41,458 nucleotides of DNA from Collinsella tanakaei (GTDB lineage Bacteria; Actinomycetota; Coriobacteriia; Coriobacteriales; Coriobacteriaceae). The DNA lies in assembly GCF_030373545.1 (NCBI RefSeq), contig NZ_JAUDCO010000012.1:1-41458 (forward strand), given 5' to 3'. A program made the translations under genes and the position numbers. Shown here piece by piece: positions 1-11,112 of the stretch. Position 1 is the first letter of the stretch; the number at the start of each line of letters is the position of its first letter. Below the pieces are notes generated by a model. That model made no database searches, had not been told where the DNA came from, and saw only the letters and a list, made by a program, of their open reading frames with translations.

Positions 1-19
1 AGATGTGTATAAGAGACAG
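1..19 (+). other. Nextera/Tn5 mosaic-end adapter remnant (artefact)
   Basis: The first 19 bases, AGATGTGTATAAGAGACAG, match the Tn5 mosaic end used in Nextera tagmentation libraries. They are not genomic. The window therefore starts at an assembly contig end with untrimmed adapter, and the bases immediately after it should be treated with caution. Confidence 0.95.
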
Positions 20-21
20 AT

Positions 22-80
22 CCAACCCATCGGGGGCAGACCCCCGATGGGTTGGATGGAACACGTCCCCATCTGACCCA
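22..80 (-). repeat. Family A palindromic repeat plus 15-bp hairpin
   Basis: Positions 22-36 and 41-55 form a perfect 15-bp inverted repeat around the loop CAGA. The right arm runs into a family A unit in minus orientation (about 46-80, core GGAACACGTCCCC, end TCTGACCCA). The same unit recurs after carA, before and inside purF, and before purM. It sits at the contig end beside adapter sequence, so the palindrome could in part reflect a library fold-back. Confidence 0.75.
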
Positions 81-259
81 CACCGCCCGCGAGCAGGCAT
101 CTTCACCAAATCGCGGCAACTCCTGAATAAAAGTGCACCATCTTTTCCGCTGCGTGAATACTTCTGCATCCCTGTCTCTTGCTCGCGAAAAAACGCCTAC
201 AATACGCCAAAGCATTTCCGACCTTTAAGCCGGTACCGAGAGACCGAAAAGGAGAGAAC

Positions 260-1690
260 ATGGAACTTGGCACCACGCTGAACACGACAGCGGGCGTCGG
301 CGCGCAGAAGGCTGCGCCGAGCGAGCTCGCGCAACGCATCATCCAACAGACAAGCAAAGGCTATCGCGGTCCCGCTATCCTCATGCTGGAGGACGGGACC
401 GTTTTTTACGGCCGCGCGTGCGGAGCGGCCGGCACCTCGACCGGCGAAGTTTGCTTCAACACCTCGCTGGAGGGCTACTTCGAGGTCCTGACCGACCCGA
501 GCTACGCCGGCCAGATCGTGACCATGACCTACCCGCAGATCGGCAACTACGGCATCGATCCCGCCGACGTGCAGAGCGCCTATCCCGGCAGTCCCGAGCG
601 CGCCGCGGACGCCCCGGCGCTGCGCGGCATGGTCGTGCACGACATGTGCGCGACGCCCTCCAACTGGCGCAGCAGTCTGAGCGTCCCCGCCTACCTCGAG
701 CAGCAGGGAATCGTGGCGATCGAGGGCGTGGACACGCGCGCGCTCGTGCGTCACCTGCGCGACCACGGTGCCCAGAAGGGCATCGTGTCCACCGAGGTCT
801 TCGAGCTGACCGAGCTCGCGGCGCTGCTCGAGGCCGCGCCGAGCCTGGTCGGCCAGAACCTCGTGCGCACCGTGAGCTGCGCCGAGCCGCATGCCTATAC
901 GGCTGCCGACCTGCCTGCGCAGCACGCGTTTGCTTCCGCCCCCGCGGCCGAGGCCGGGCGCTACCGCGTCGTCGCCTACGACTGCGGCATCAAGCGGGGC
1001 ATCCTGGAGGGGCTCGCCCGCGTCGGCTGCGACCTGACCGTGGTGCCGTGGGACACGCCAGCCGAGGATGTGCTCGCGCTTGAGCCCGACGGCGTCTTTC
1101 TCTCCAACGGCCCGGGCGACCCGGATGCGGTCGACAAGACCTACTCCCAGGTGGAGAAGCTTATCGGGCGCGTGCCGCTGTTCGGCATCTGCCTGGGGCA
1201 CCAGATGATCAGCCTCGCGTGCGGCGCCACGATGGAAAAGCTCAAGTTTGGCCACCGCGGCGGCAACCAGCCGGTCATGAACCTGCTGTCGCGCCGCGTG
1301 GAGATCACCGCGCAAAATCACGGCTTCGGCCTGGTGTTCCCGACGCTCGGCGAGCTCGTCCCCGAGCTCTCGGGCGGCGTCGCCGAGCATCCCGCCGACG
1401 GCGACCTGCGCTTCTGGGTCGAGCGCGGCATCGCACCCGTCGTGTCCAACGAGCGCTTCGGCCGCATTCGCCTCACGCACGTGAACCTCAACGACGGCAC
1501 GGCCGAGGGCATTCAGCTGCTCGACAAGCCGGCCTTCAGCGTGCAGTACCATCCCGAGGCCGCGCCCGGCCCCACCGACGCGCACTACCTGTTCACGGCC
1601 TTCGCGCGTCTCATGGATGGCGAGCCGGACTACCTGAACATCGACATCGCCACCGACCGCCTCGCCGGCTGGGTTTTCGCCAGCGAGTAA
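260..1690 (+). CDS. carA: Carbamoyl phosphate synthase small (glutaminase) subunit
   Basis: This is the amidotransferase subunit that hydrolyses glutamine and passes ammonia to CarB, making carbamoyl phosphate for pyrimidine and arginine synthesis. The class I amidotransferase domain is clear. The nucleophile Cys is at about residue 311 in FGICLGHQ, and the His and Glu of the triad are at about 431 and 433 in QYHPEAAPGP. The N-terminal CPSase domain begins near residue 40 (ILMLEDGTVFYG). The start at 260 is chosen because AGGAGAG lies just upstream. An upstream in-frame ATG at 179 has no such site. The protein is 476 aa, longer than the usual 360-390, mainly from a 35-40 residue N-terminal extension. 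carB follows after 298 bp. The stop codon abuts a family A repeat. Confidence 0.97.
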   Translation: MELGTTLNTTAGVGAQKAAPSELAQRIIQQTSKGYRGPAILMLEDGTVFYGRACGAAGTSTGEVCFNTSLEGYFEVLTDPSYAGQIVTMTYPQIGNYGIDPADVQSAYPGSPERAADAPALRGMVVHDMCATPSNWRSSLSVPAYLEQQGIVAIEGVDTRALVRHLRDHGAQKGIVSTEVFELTELAALLEAAPSLVGQNLVRTVSCAEPHAYTAADLPAQHAFASAPAAEAGRYRVVAYDCGIKRGILEGLARVGCDLTVVPWDTPAEDVLALEPDGVFLSNGPGDPDAVDKTYSQVEKLIGRVPLFGICLGHQMISLACGATMEKLKFGHRGGNQPVMNLLSRRVEITAQNHGFGLVFPTLGELVPELSGGVAEHPADGDLRFWVERGIAPVVSNERFGRIRLTHVNLNDGTAEGIQLLDKPAFSVQYHPEAAPGPTDAHYLFTAFARLMDGEPDYLNIDIATDRLAGWVFASE

Positions 1691-1849
1691 TGGGTCAGAT
1701 GGGGACGTGTTCGTTCCAACCCCTTTTGCCTGTGCGGGGGGAGGGGAGCGGGCACGTCGCCCAGGGGCCGGGACGAATCCGTCCCCAACCAACCCAAAAG
1801 GGGTTGGAAGGAACACGTCCCCAATCAACCCACGTCCCCAATCAACCCA
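1691..1849. repeat. Inverted pair of family A palindromic repeats between carA and carB
   Basis: This occupies most of the carA-carB gap. A plus-oriented unit (TGGGTCAGATGGGGACGTGT, from 1691) starts directly at the carA stop codon. A minus-oriented unit follows at about 1799-1831, and a partial third copy (CGTCCCCAATCAACCCA) at 1833-1849. The head-to-head arrangement resembles BIME composites of REP elements. The copies probably form mRNA hairpins within the carAB transcript. No promoter was convincing here, so carB is probably read from upstream of carA. Confidence 0.85.
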
Positions 1850-1988
1850 CCCAACCAACGGAGACGGCCTGCCTGCGTGCCGAAGACCGGCACGAACGAG
1901 GAGGAAGCCCGCATAGCGCGCGGCGACCGACGAGCAAGCGCCGAGATTCGGCACTTGAGCAGGCCGAAGGGATAGAGAAGAGGTTCCC

Positions 1989-5279
<3,291 letters not shown>

Positions 5280-5302
5280 CACGGGCGACAACCTGGCGAC
5301 AC

Positions 5303-5345
5303 GCGGCGCGCTGCGGGGCACGTTCCCGCAGCGCGCCGCTTTTTT
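5303..5345 (+). terminator. Rho-independent terminator of carAB
   Basis: A perfect 15-bp stem (5303-5317 with 5325-5339) around a 7-nt loop is followed by six T residues. It lies 23 bp after the carB stop codon. This is one of the clearest intrinsic terminators in the window. Confidence 0.93.
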
Positions 5346-5370
5346 GGCTGCCGCGCCAGCGGCGCCGGAC

Positions 5371-5423
5371 GTGAAATGAGGGCAGGTGTCTTTTCCGTCA
5401 GCGGCGCGTTTCCGCCGAAAGAC
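5371..5423 (+). repeat. Family D repeat copy 1
   Basis: The segment opens with GTGAAATGAGGGCAG. The reverse complement of 18494-18508 reads nearly the same (GTGAAATTAGGGCAG). Internally GTCTTTTC (5388-5395) faces GAAAGAC (5417-5423), giving a hairpin. Like the second copy it lies close to a family B element. With only two copies visible, its limits are uncertain. Confidence 0.5.
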
Positions 5424-5438
5424 GTTCGCAAAAAACGG

Positions 5439-5577
5439 TACCCCCGTTTAGGGGACGGTTCTGAGCCGGCCACTCGAGTAGAGCCTGAAACGGCAAGCTT
5501 TCTACCTGCTGATTTTCTGATGCTCAGGGCACCGGTACTTGAGGACCCTTCGCAAAACCGTCTTCTAAACGGGGGTA
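5439..5577. mobile_element. Family B MITE-like element, copy 1 (about 139 bp)
   Basis: Inverted ends of about 25 bp (TACCCCCGTTTAGGGGACGG at the left; its complement with a few changes at the right, 5553-5577) enclose about 90 bp. A second copy lies at 18099-18238. Both share internal blocks CGAGTAG and CTACCTGCTG(A/G)TTTT at the same spacing. It encodes no protein. Size and structure fit a non-autonomous MITE or a composite REP element. The mobilising enzyme is not in the window. Confidence 0.75.
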
Positions 5578-5601
5578 GTGATTTCCGGCTCGTCTCGCGC
5601 C

Positions 5602-5657
5602 GGCGTTTTCACGGTCGCTCGGCTCGGAAACGGGGTCGCACCGAGGTGAAAAACGCC
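5602..5657. repeat. Imperfect inverted repeat upstream of the small membrane gene
   Basis: GGCGTTTTCAC at 5602-5612 faces GTGAAAAACGCC at 5646-5657, with one extra A in the right arm. No T-tract follows on either strand. Function unknown. It completes the 460-bp gene-free stretch after carB, which otherwise holds the terminator and the family D and B elements. Confidence 0.5.
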
Positions 5658-5740
5658 AGGCGCCATTTCGCGCTGTCGAGGGGCGTGCGTCGGGCCGTGT
5701 CCGGGTACACTCTTCGTGTATGCACATGAAAGGGGTTTCC

Positions 5741-5938
5741 ATGCAACAGGTGCTTCTTGCGATTCTGACGGTCCAGCAGCAGACTGGCTCGTCCAACCCG
5801 CTGATCTATTTGCTCGTTGTGGCGCTCGCGGCGTTTTTCGGCGCGGGGTTCTATGCAGTTCGTTCGCGCCGGGAGCAAGGTGGTTCCACCGGGCGGTCGA
5901 ACACGGCCCGCAAGAAGCGCCCGCATAAGAAGAAATAG
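5741..5938 (+). CDS. Small single-pass membrane protein, unknown function
   Basis: This 65-residue protein has one hydrophobic segment at about residues 18-38 (LIYLLVVALAAFFGAGFYAV) and a strongly basic C-terminal tail rich in Arg and Lys (RKKRPHKKK). That predicts an N-out, C-in membrane protein by the positive-inside rule. The start at 5741 is preferred because AAAGGGG lies 5-6 bp upstream; in-frame ATGs at 5720 and 5729 lack such a site. It stands alone before purE, 111 bp away. No family is recognised. Coding is supported by the ribosome binding site and the membrane-like composition only. Confidence 0.7.
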   Translation: MQQVLLAILTVQQQTGSSNPLIYLLVVALAAFFGAGFYAVRSRREQGGSTGRSNTARKKRPHKKK

Positions 5939-6049
5939 CCGATATCCTGCGCACACAGGACCGTGCCGTGCGGGCGCGGCTATACTGGGATAGTTCGTAG
6001 TTAAGGGACGGGCACTCCGCCCGCCGCCGCTCTCAACAGGAGGCACATC

Positions 6050-6523
6050 ATGGCAGATACCGCCGACAAGACCCCGCTTGTGGGCATCATCATGGGTTCC
6101 AAGTCCGACCTTCCCACCATGGAGGGCTGCACGGCTGAGCTCGAGCGCCTGGGCGTTCCCTACGAGCTGGTCATCGCCAGCGCCCACCGCACACCCGACA
6201 AGGTTCACGAGTGGGCCGGTTCCGCAGCCGAGCGCGGCATCAAGGTGATCGTCGCCGCCGCCGGCAAGGCCGCGCACCTGGGCGGTGTCGTCGCTGCGTT
6301 CACGCCGCTGCCGGTCATCGGCGTCCCCATGAAGACGAGTGACCTGGGCGGCTTGGATTCCCTGCTGTCCATGGTGCAGATGCCCTCCGGCGTGCCGGTG
6401 GCCTGCGTGGCCATCAACGGCGCCAAGAACGCGGCGATCTACGCCACGCAGATCCTGGGCGCCACCATGCCCGAGTACCGCGCGGTGGTCGAGGACCTCA
6501 AGCGCGAGATGGCCGAGGCGTAA
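6050..6523 (+). CDS. purE: N5-carboxyaminoimidazole ribonucleotide mutase
   Basis: PurE class I moves the carboxyl group of N5-CAIR to give CAIR in purine synthesis. The 157-aa length is typical. Visible motifs are GSKSDLPTM near residue 16, SAHRTPD near 45 (active-site His), GKAAHLGG near 74, and VQMPSGVPV near 109. An AGGAGG site lies just upstream of the ATG. No purK is adjacent; purF and purMN lie 10-12 kb downstream, so purine genes are scattered here. No guanine riboswitch or other leader structure is evident upstream. Confidence 0.96.
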   Translation: MADTADKTPLVGIIMGSKSDLPTMEGCTAELERLGVPYELVIASAHRTPDKVHEWAGSAAERGIKVIVAAAGKAAHLGGVVAAFTPLPVIGVPMKTSDLGGLDSLLSMVQMPSGVPVACVAINGAKNAAIYATQILGATMPEYRAVVEDLKREMAEA

Positions 6524-6578
6524 CACCTCGTCAGCACACTGAGAACACGTTCGCTGAGCGCAGAGAAAGGCGACGACC

Positions 6579-8375
6579 ATGGGTCTAATGGACGGCCTCG
6601 ACATCTTGGACGACGCGCAGGGTGCATCCGGGTGCAACGCGTCTGCTGACGCGCCTGCGTCCACCCCTGCATCCGACGCCGCGGGTCGCGTTCCCACGCC
6701 GACGGCGGGCGCCGTTTCCGCTCCCGCATCTGCGCCGAAAACACGCATGGTTCCGGCCGGAAGCCATTTTGCCGGGGTTCGTGCGTCGCAGGCGTCCGAC
6801 CCCGTTGCCCGCCCCGCCGGTTCCCGCTTTGCGGGCCCTGCGCCTGCAACGGCCCCTGCAGCGGGGCGCCCGGCCGGTTCGCGCTTCGCCTCCGCAAACG
6901 CCGCGCATCCCGCTTCGATGCCGACTGCGCCGGCTGACTCCGCGACGCCCCAGGCGACGGCTCGCCCGGCGGGAAGGCGCTTCGCCTCCGCTTCGGCAGC
7001 CGGTCAGCCCGCTGCCGGCGCTGCGGCAGATGCCCGCCCCGCCGGTTCCCGCTTCGCGTCCGCCGGGGCGGCCGCTCCGGCCCGTCGCGCCGCTGCCTCG
7101 CCTATGACGACCGAGCAGTGGGTCGCCATCGCGAGCTCCTCCAAACGCAATGCGGGCTCGGCGGCAACCTCAGGTCCGCGTCCGTCCGCTGTTTCGGCCC
7201 GTACGCCGGCTTCGGCTCCGGCGGCATCCGCGGGCACCATGCCCGCGTATCGCACGGCGGCGCCCCAGGCCACCCCGGCCGTGCCCGCGTCTGCCCCCGC
7301 CGCGTCCGCGGTCCCGGCGCCCCAGGCCGCACCCGCCGCAACCGCGCCCACGCCCCAGGCGGTCTCGCGTACCTTCAGCCGCCGCATCCCCGCGCTCGAC
7401 AACCAGCCCGCCGATCCCGAGAACGACACCTCGGTGACCGCATCCATCCCGGTCTCCGCGCAGGCTGCCCGCACCGCACGGGCCGCCCGCACCGATCGCG
7501 CCGCAGCTTCCGACGCCGCGCGCTCCCATGCCGTCCAGAGCCCGGTCGCCGTAGGCGGCGAGCCTCCCCGCGGTCCGCGCGGCAAGCGCCGCTCCCGCGA
7601 TGACGGCGGCGAGCGTCGCGGCGGCTCGAAGCTCTCCATCGTTTTGATCGTGCTCGGCATTATCCTGCTTATCGTCGCCGCGGGCATCTTCGTGTCCGCC
7701 CAGATCGGCTACCGCCAGGCGCAGGAGGCCTACAGCGAGATCCAACAGTACGCGGTCTCCTCCGACGAGGGCGACGGCGTCCCGGACGTCGACTTTGACG
7801 CGCTTGCCGAGATCAATCCCGACGTTGTGGGCTGGCTGTATATCCCGGGCACCGTGGTCAACTACCCGGTCGTCCAGACCGATGACAACACCACGTACCT
7901 GACCACGCTGTTCGACCTGTCGGGCAACGGTTCGGGCACGATCTTCATGGACATGGACGACACCGCGCCGGGTATGGTCGACCAGCAGACCACGTTGTAC
8001 GGGCACCACATGTACGACGGCTCCATGCTGAAGGTCATCGACAACACCACCAACCAGGCCGACTTCGACAAGATCGGGAAGGTCTACTACATCACGCGCG
8101 ACGCGACCTACACCATGACGCCGCTGTTCACCGCGCAGGTCGAGGACACATACCTCGACGCGCGCACGCCTAACTTCACGGGTGAGGGCGAATCGCTCCA
8201 GGCCTACCTCGAGGACATCTATACCTACGCCAAGGCGCAGGCGCCCGACGCTCAGGAGCGAATCGGCTCGACCGACAAGGTCATGAGCCTGATCACCTGC
8301 GCGGGCGAGATCATCCCCCGCACGACGCGCGCCGTCATGGTGCTGTCTGTGGACGCCGAGACCGCGCGGCAGTAG
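6579..8375 (+). CDS. Class B sortase with long Ala/Pro-rich repetitive cytoplasmic N-terminus
   Basis: This is a membrane-anchored cysteine transpeptidase predicted to attach surface proteins or pilins to the cell wall. The C-terminal sortase domain (about 400-598) has the class B look (VGWLYIPGTVVNYPVVQ). It has candidate catalytic His 476/477 in TLYGHHM, Cys 574 in LITCAGE, and Arg 581/584. One membrane segment spans about 352-374. The first 350 residues are predicted cytoplasmic and disordered, rich in Ala and Pro. They hold five copies of a short motif close to RPAGSRFA at about 58, 78, 97, 129 and 153. Usual class B sortases are about 220-260 aa, so the N-terminus is exceptional. No LPXTG-type substrate gene is adjacent. 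A GAGAAAGG site precedes the ATG. Confidence 0.9.
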   Translation: MGLMDGLDILDDAQGASGCNASADAPASTPASDAAGRVPTPTAGAVSAPASAPKTRMVPAGSHFAGVRASQASDPVARPAGSRFAGPAPATAPAAGRPAGSRFASANAAHPASMPTAPADSATPQATARPAGRRFASASAAGQPAAGAAADARPAGSRFASAGAAAPARRAAASPMTTEQWVAIASSSKRNAGSAATSGPRPSAVSARTPASAPAASAGTMPAYRTAAPQATPAVPASAPAASAVPAPQAAPAATAPTPQAVSRTFSRRIPALDNQPADPENDTSVTASIPVSAQAARTARAARTDRAAASDAARSHAVQSPVAVGGEPPRGPRGKRRSRDDGGERRGGSKLSIVLIVLGIILLIVAAGIFVSAQIGYRQAQEAYSEIQQYAVSSDEGDGVPDVDFDALAEINPDVVGWLYIPGTVVNYPVVQTDDNTTYLTTLFDLSGNGSGTIFMDMDDTAPGMVDQQTTLYGHHMYDGSMLKVIDNTTNQADFDKIGKVYYITRDATYTMTPLFTAQVEDTYLDARTPNFTGEGESLQAYLEDIYTYAKAQAPDAQERIGSTDKVMSLITCAGEIIPRTTRAVMVLSVDAETARQ

Positions 8376-8522
8376 GCCGGGCGCCCGAGCTCCGCGCAGC
8401 GAAGGGCACGCTCGTCCGACAGCGCGAACCCAAGGCGGGTCGGTCGGACCTGCCTGGCCCGTGGCACTGCGCCGCGCCGCGCCCGCGAAACCGCCTGGCT
8501 ATCCTTACGGCTCCGCCGACCG

Positions 8523-9353
8523 CTATCTGGGCAGCGTGCCCTCGTAGCGGCGCTTGAGCGTGCGAAGCCGTTCAAGTTCGTCGGTCGCCGTCCCGTCGAG
8601 ATGGGCCGCGACGGCGACGACGAGTGCGTCGACCAACGCGATGGCGCTGGTCATGGAATGGTATTCGAGCGGTTCGCCCCGGTACACGACAAGCTCGATG
8701 TCAGCGTGGGCGTTGGCCTCGCGCAGCGCCCTGCTGGTAAAAAGCACCGAAGTCGCGCCGACGGCGTTCGCATGCTCGATGGCTACGCGGCTTTCGGCAG
8801 GCAACCGTGAGAACCCGAAGGTCACCAGCGCGCTGTCCCGACGCGCGTGCACGAGCCCCTCGAACAGTTCAGATCCTCCCGCCGGCAGCATCTCGACGCG
8901 CTTCCCGAAGCGCGCCAAGCGAAAGCGCAGCAGCTCGGCGCAGGCAACGGCAGCGCCCTTGCCATGGATGAGCACGAGCTTTGCATCTGCCAGCGCGCGT
9001 GCGGCGCGTCCGAACGCATCGGCGTCGAGGCGTTGCGCCGTGATGTCGAGGTATCCCTGCTGCCCCTTCAAAAAAGCCGCAGCGGATGACGTCCCGCCCT
9101 CGATGCTTGCCGCGATCTTCTCTGCCGGCCCCAACGTACTTGCCGCAACTGCCCCCTTGAGCTCTTTAAAATCCCGAAAGCCGGCGTGCCGTGCAAACCG
9201 GGAGACCGTGGCATCAGATACGCCCAGGCGTGCGGCAAGCTGCTGGATGGGCATGACCAAAAACTCGGTGGGGTTGGACGAGATGAAGTCGATGATGGCG
9301 TGTTCTGCCTGGGTATAGGCAATTCCTTGCTTGAACAACGATATCGGCGACAT
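8523..9353 (-). CDS. MurR/RpiR-family transcriptional regulator
   Basis: The protein has an N-terminal RpiR-type helix-turn-helix (about residues 1-75, with VSDATVSRFARHAGF as the recognition part) and a C-terminal SIS sugar-phosphate binding domain (about 105-245). At 276 aa the length is normal. Members of this family sense phosphorylated sugars and usually control adjacent catabolic or uptake genes. It is the last gene on the minus strand of the ECF transporter-PHP cluster, 125 bp after the PHP gene. The likely regulon is therefore that cluster. The ligand cannot be read from the sequence. Confidence 0.92.
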   Translation of the reverse strand: MSPISLFKQGIAYTQAEHAIIDFISSNPTEFLVMPIQQLAARLGVSDATVSRFARHAGFRDFKELKGAVAASTLGPAEKIAASIEGGTSSAAAFLKGQQGYLDITAQRLDADAFGRAARALADAKLVLIHGKGAAVACAELLRFRLARFGKRVEMLPAGGSELFEGLVHARRDSALVTFGFSRLPAESRVAIEHANAVGATSVLFTSRALREANAHADIELVVYRGEPLEYHSMTSAIALVDALVVAVAAHLDGTATDELERLRTLKRRYEGTLPR

Positions 9354-9423
9354 ACGGGTCCTTTCATGGGAAGGGCAGATGAGCGCTGGCCGCTCGGCTC
9401 GGCGGCGACGGCGGGGCCGGTAG

Positions 9424-9490
9424 CCCTATGCGACGGCGGAGCCGGCGGCCCTATGCGGCGACGTCGGCGTCAGCGATCCTATGCGGCAGG
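9424..9490 (-). repeat. Three short direct repeats spanning the PHP gene stop codon
   Basis: On the minus strand the bases encoding the last Ala codon and stop of the PHP gene (GCCGCATAG) recur twice more just downstream, at intervals of about 28 and 25 bp (GCCGCATAGGG, GTCGCATAGGG). This fills the PHP-rpiR spacer. It probably arose by local duplication. No function is evident. Confidence 0.6.
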
Positions 9491-10276
9491 GCCGGCGAGA
9501 ATCGTCTCCACGTAGCTGCCGCCCAAGCGGTCGATCTCCTTGAGCGCGCGCTTGAGGGTGGCCGCCGTAAGGACGCGGAACTCAAGGTCCTCGGCGAACT
9601 CGATCTGATAGGCGCGCTCGTGCACCTGCTCGAACAGCTCATCAAACGTCGAGCAGGGGTGCGCCATGCGCGTGACGACGCAGCCGTACTGGAACGCCTG
9701 GTGCGTGTCCGACCCCGAGACAACGGGAACACCGCCTATGCGCTGGGCGAAGGCGTAGGTCCGCTCGACGGTGCGCGTGCGGTCGTGGCTCAGGTCCTTA
9801 CCGTTCAGGTCGACAAACTCAAAGCGACGCAGCTGGTCGCAGGTGAGCTCGGGGATGCGCCCCGGGGCGCGGAAGGGGTGGCCTGCCCCAAAGTGCAGCC
9901 CGCGGCGCTCCACCTCATCGGCCAGCTCATCGAAGGGCAGGAACGCATCCTTCGCTTTATGCGGTTCAAGCGCGCGGTTAAACGCCAGGATGTCCTCCAT
10001 GGGGCCAAGCACGAGGGTGTGGCCGCGCTCAGCGATGTCGACCTCCATGCCGGGAAACACCAACAGGCCGTTGACGTCAAAGGCGTCGCCCACGCGCGGA
10101 TAGCGCGACGAGATATCGGCGTACACCTGCTGGAAGCCCTGGGTGTTGAAATGCTCGGTGAGGCAAAGAGCGTCCAGCCCGGCACGCTTTGCCGAGGCGA
10201 ACAGCCAGTCGGTGTAGTCGGGCGAGAAGGCGAGGTACTTGGCGAGTTTGCCGTGGGTATGGAAATCGATGATCAC
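9479..10276 (-). CDS. PHP-domain metal-dependent hydrolase/phosphoesterase
   Basis: This 265-aa protein has the PHP metal-binding motifs in order: DFHTHGK at the N-terminus, TEHF near residue 43, GAGHPF near 130, and SGSDTH near 190. PHP proteins hydrolyse phosphoesters using two or three metal ions. The GTG at 10276 is chosen because GGAGG lies 7 bp upstream and because GTGA overlaps the stop of the preceding EcfT gene. A start upstream of this would reach into that gene. The 4-bp overlap implies translational coupling, so the enzyme may act on what the transporter imports. Substrate unknown. Confidence 0.88.
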   Translation of the reverse strand: MIIDFHTHGKLAKYLAFSPDYTDWLFASAKRAGLDALCLTEHFNTQGFQQVYADISSRYPRVGDAFDVNGLLVFPGMEVDIAERGHTLVLGPMEDILAFNRALEPHKAKDAFLPFDELADEVERRGLHFGAGHPFRAPGRIPELTCDQLRRFEFVDLNGKDLSHDRTRTVERTYAFAQRIGGVPVVSGSDTHQAFQYGCVVTRMAHPCSTFDELFEQVHERAYQIEFAEDLEFRVLTAATLKRALKEIDRLGGSYVETILAGPAA

Positions 10277-11112
10277 GAGAGAACCTCCAGGATGCGGGGT
10301 GCGGCGAAGCAGAGCGCGACCCATAGCGCGCTAACGGTTGCGAAGATGGCCTCCCGACGTCCGGCGTGTAGCGACGAGAGCTTGATCTTGAGCACCTTCA
10401 TGTTGGTCGCGGCGTAGCGATACCCCTTGAGCTCAAGCGCCTCGACGGTGGTGCGGGAGCGCTTGGCGGTGTTGAGCATGAGCGGATAGAACGACTGCAC
10501 GATGGTCTTCACCTGGTAGATAATCCAACGCACCTTTCCACCGAGCGTCTCGTGCGCGGGCGCGCGCCCGCGCAGGCGGAAGGAAAGCAGGATGTTTTGC
10601 AGCTCCTCCATGAGGATGGGCAGGATGCGGTAGGCAAAACCGATCGAGAAGGACAGGCGCTCGGGGCACCCGAACCACAGCAGGCCGTTCGAGAGCTTGT
10701 CGGGATCGAGCCCCGAAAACACCGTGATGCTTGCAAGCGAGACCGTGGCGACTTTGAGCGTCAGCACGAGCAGCGGGATGAGCGTCGACAGATTGCCGCC
10801 GAAGAACAGCGACACGATGAACATATAGCCCGTCTGCGAGAAGACGCCGAGCGCGAAGACGAACAGCACGAGCGGCGCCACGCGCGCCAGACGCGTCGTG
10901 GCGGCGGTGAACAGGAACATCCCCAGCAAGATGGCGACATCGCTTATGAACCACGGCGCCAGGCCGAAAAAGAGGTACCACAGCAGAAGGACGCGCGGAT
11001 CGAGCTTGGCGATGGGCGTGTCATCGTTGCCGTAGGCGTTTTTAAGCACCTGGTCGCGCAAAAAGTCGATGGAAACCTTATCCATGACGTTTTCAGAGAG
11101 CTTTTCGATCAT
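10273..11112 (-). CDS. ECF transporter transmembrane (T) component
   Basis: EcfT couples ATP hydrolysis in the cytoplasm to movement of the substrate-binding S component. The 279-aa protein has several hydrophobic helices in the first 150 residues. Two cytoplasmic coupling motifs of the EcfT type follow: SFRLRGRAP near 175 and EALELKGYR near 230. Its ATG overlaps the ATPase gene stop (ATGA), and its own stop overlaps the PHP start codon. It belongs to a four-gene coupled operon S-A-T-PHP. Specificity lies in the S component and is not predictable from this subunit. Confidence 0.9.
   Translation of the reverse strand: MIEKLSENVMDKVSIDFLRDQVLKNAYGNDDTPIAKLDPRVLLLWYLFFGLAPWFISDVAILLGMFLFTAATTRLARVAPLVLFVFALGVFSQTGYMFIVSLFFGGNLSTLIPLLVLTLKVATVSLASITVFSGLDPDKLSNGLLWFGCPERLSFSIGFAYRILPILMEELQNILLSFRLRGRAPAHETLGGKVRWIIYQVKTIVQSFYPLMLNTAKRSRTTVEALELKGYRYAATNMKVLKIKLSSLHAGRREAIFATVSALWVALCFAAPRILEVLS

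Noticed and set aside
3-281. 92-codon plus-strand open frame at the window start
   Set aside because: It begins inside the sequencing adapter and passes through a palindromic repeat; no coding signal.
5939-6049. Purine riboswitch or PurR site upstream of purE
   Set aside because: The gap is about 110 bp and shows no conserved aptamer bases or paired elements that I can recognise.
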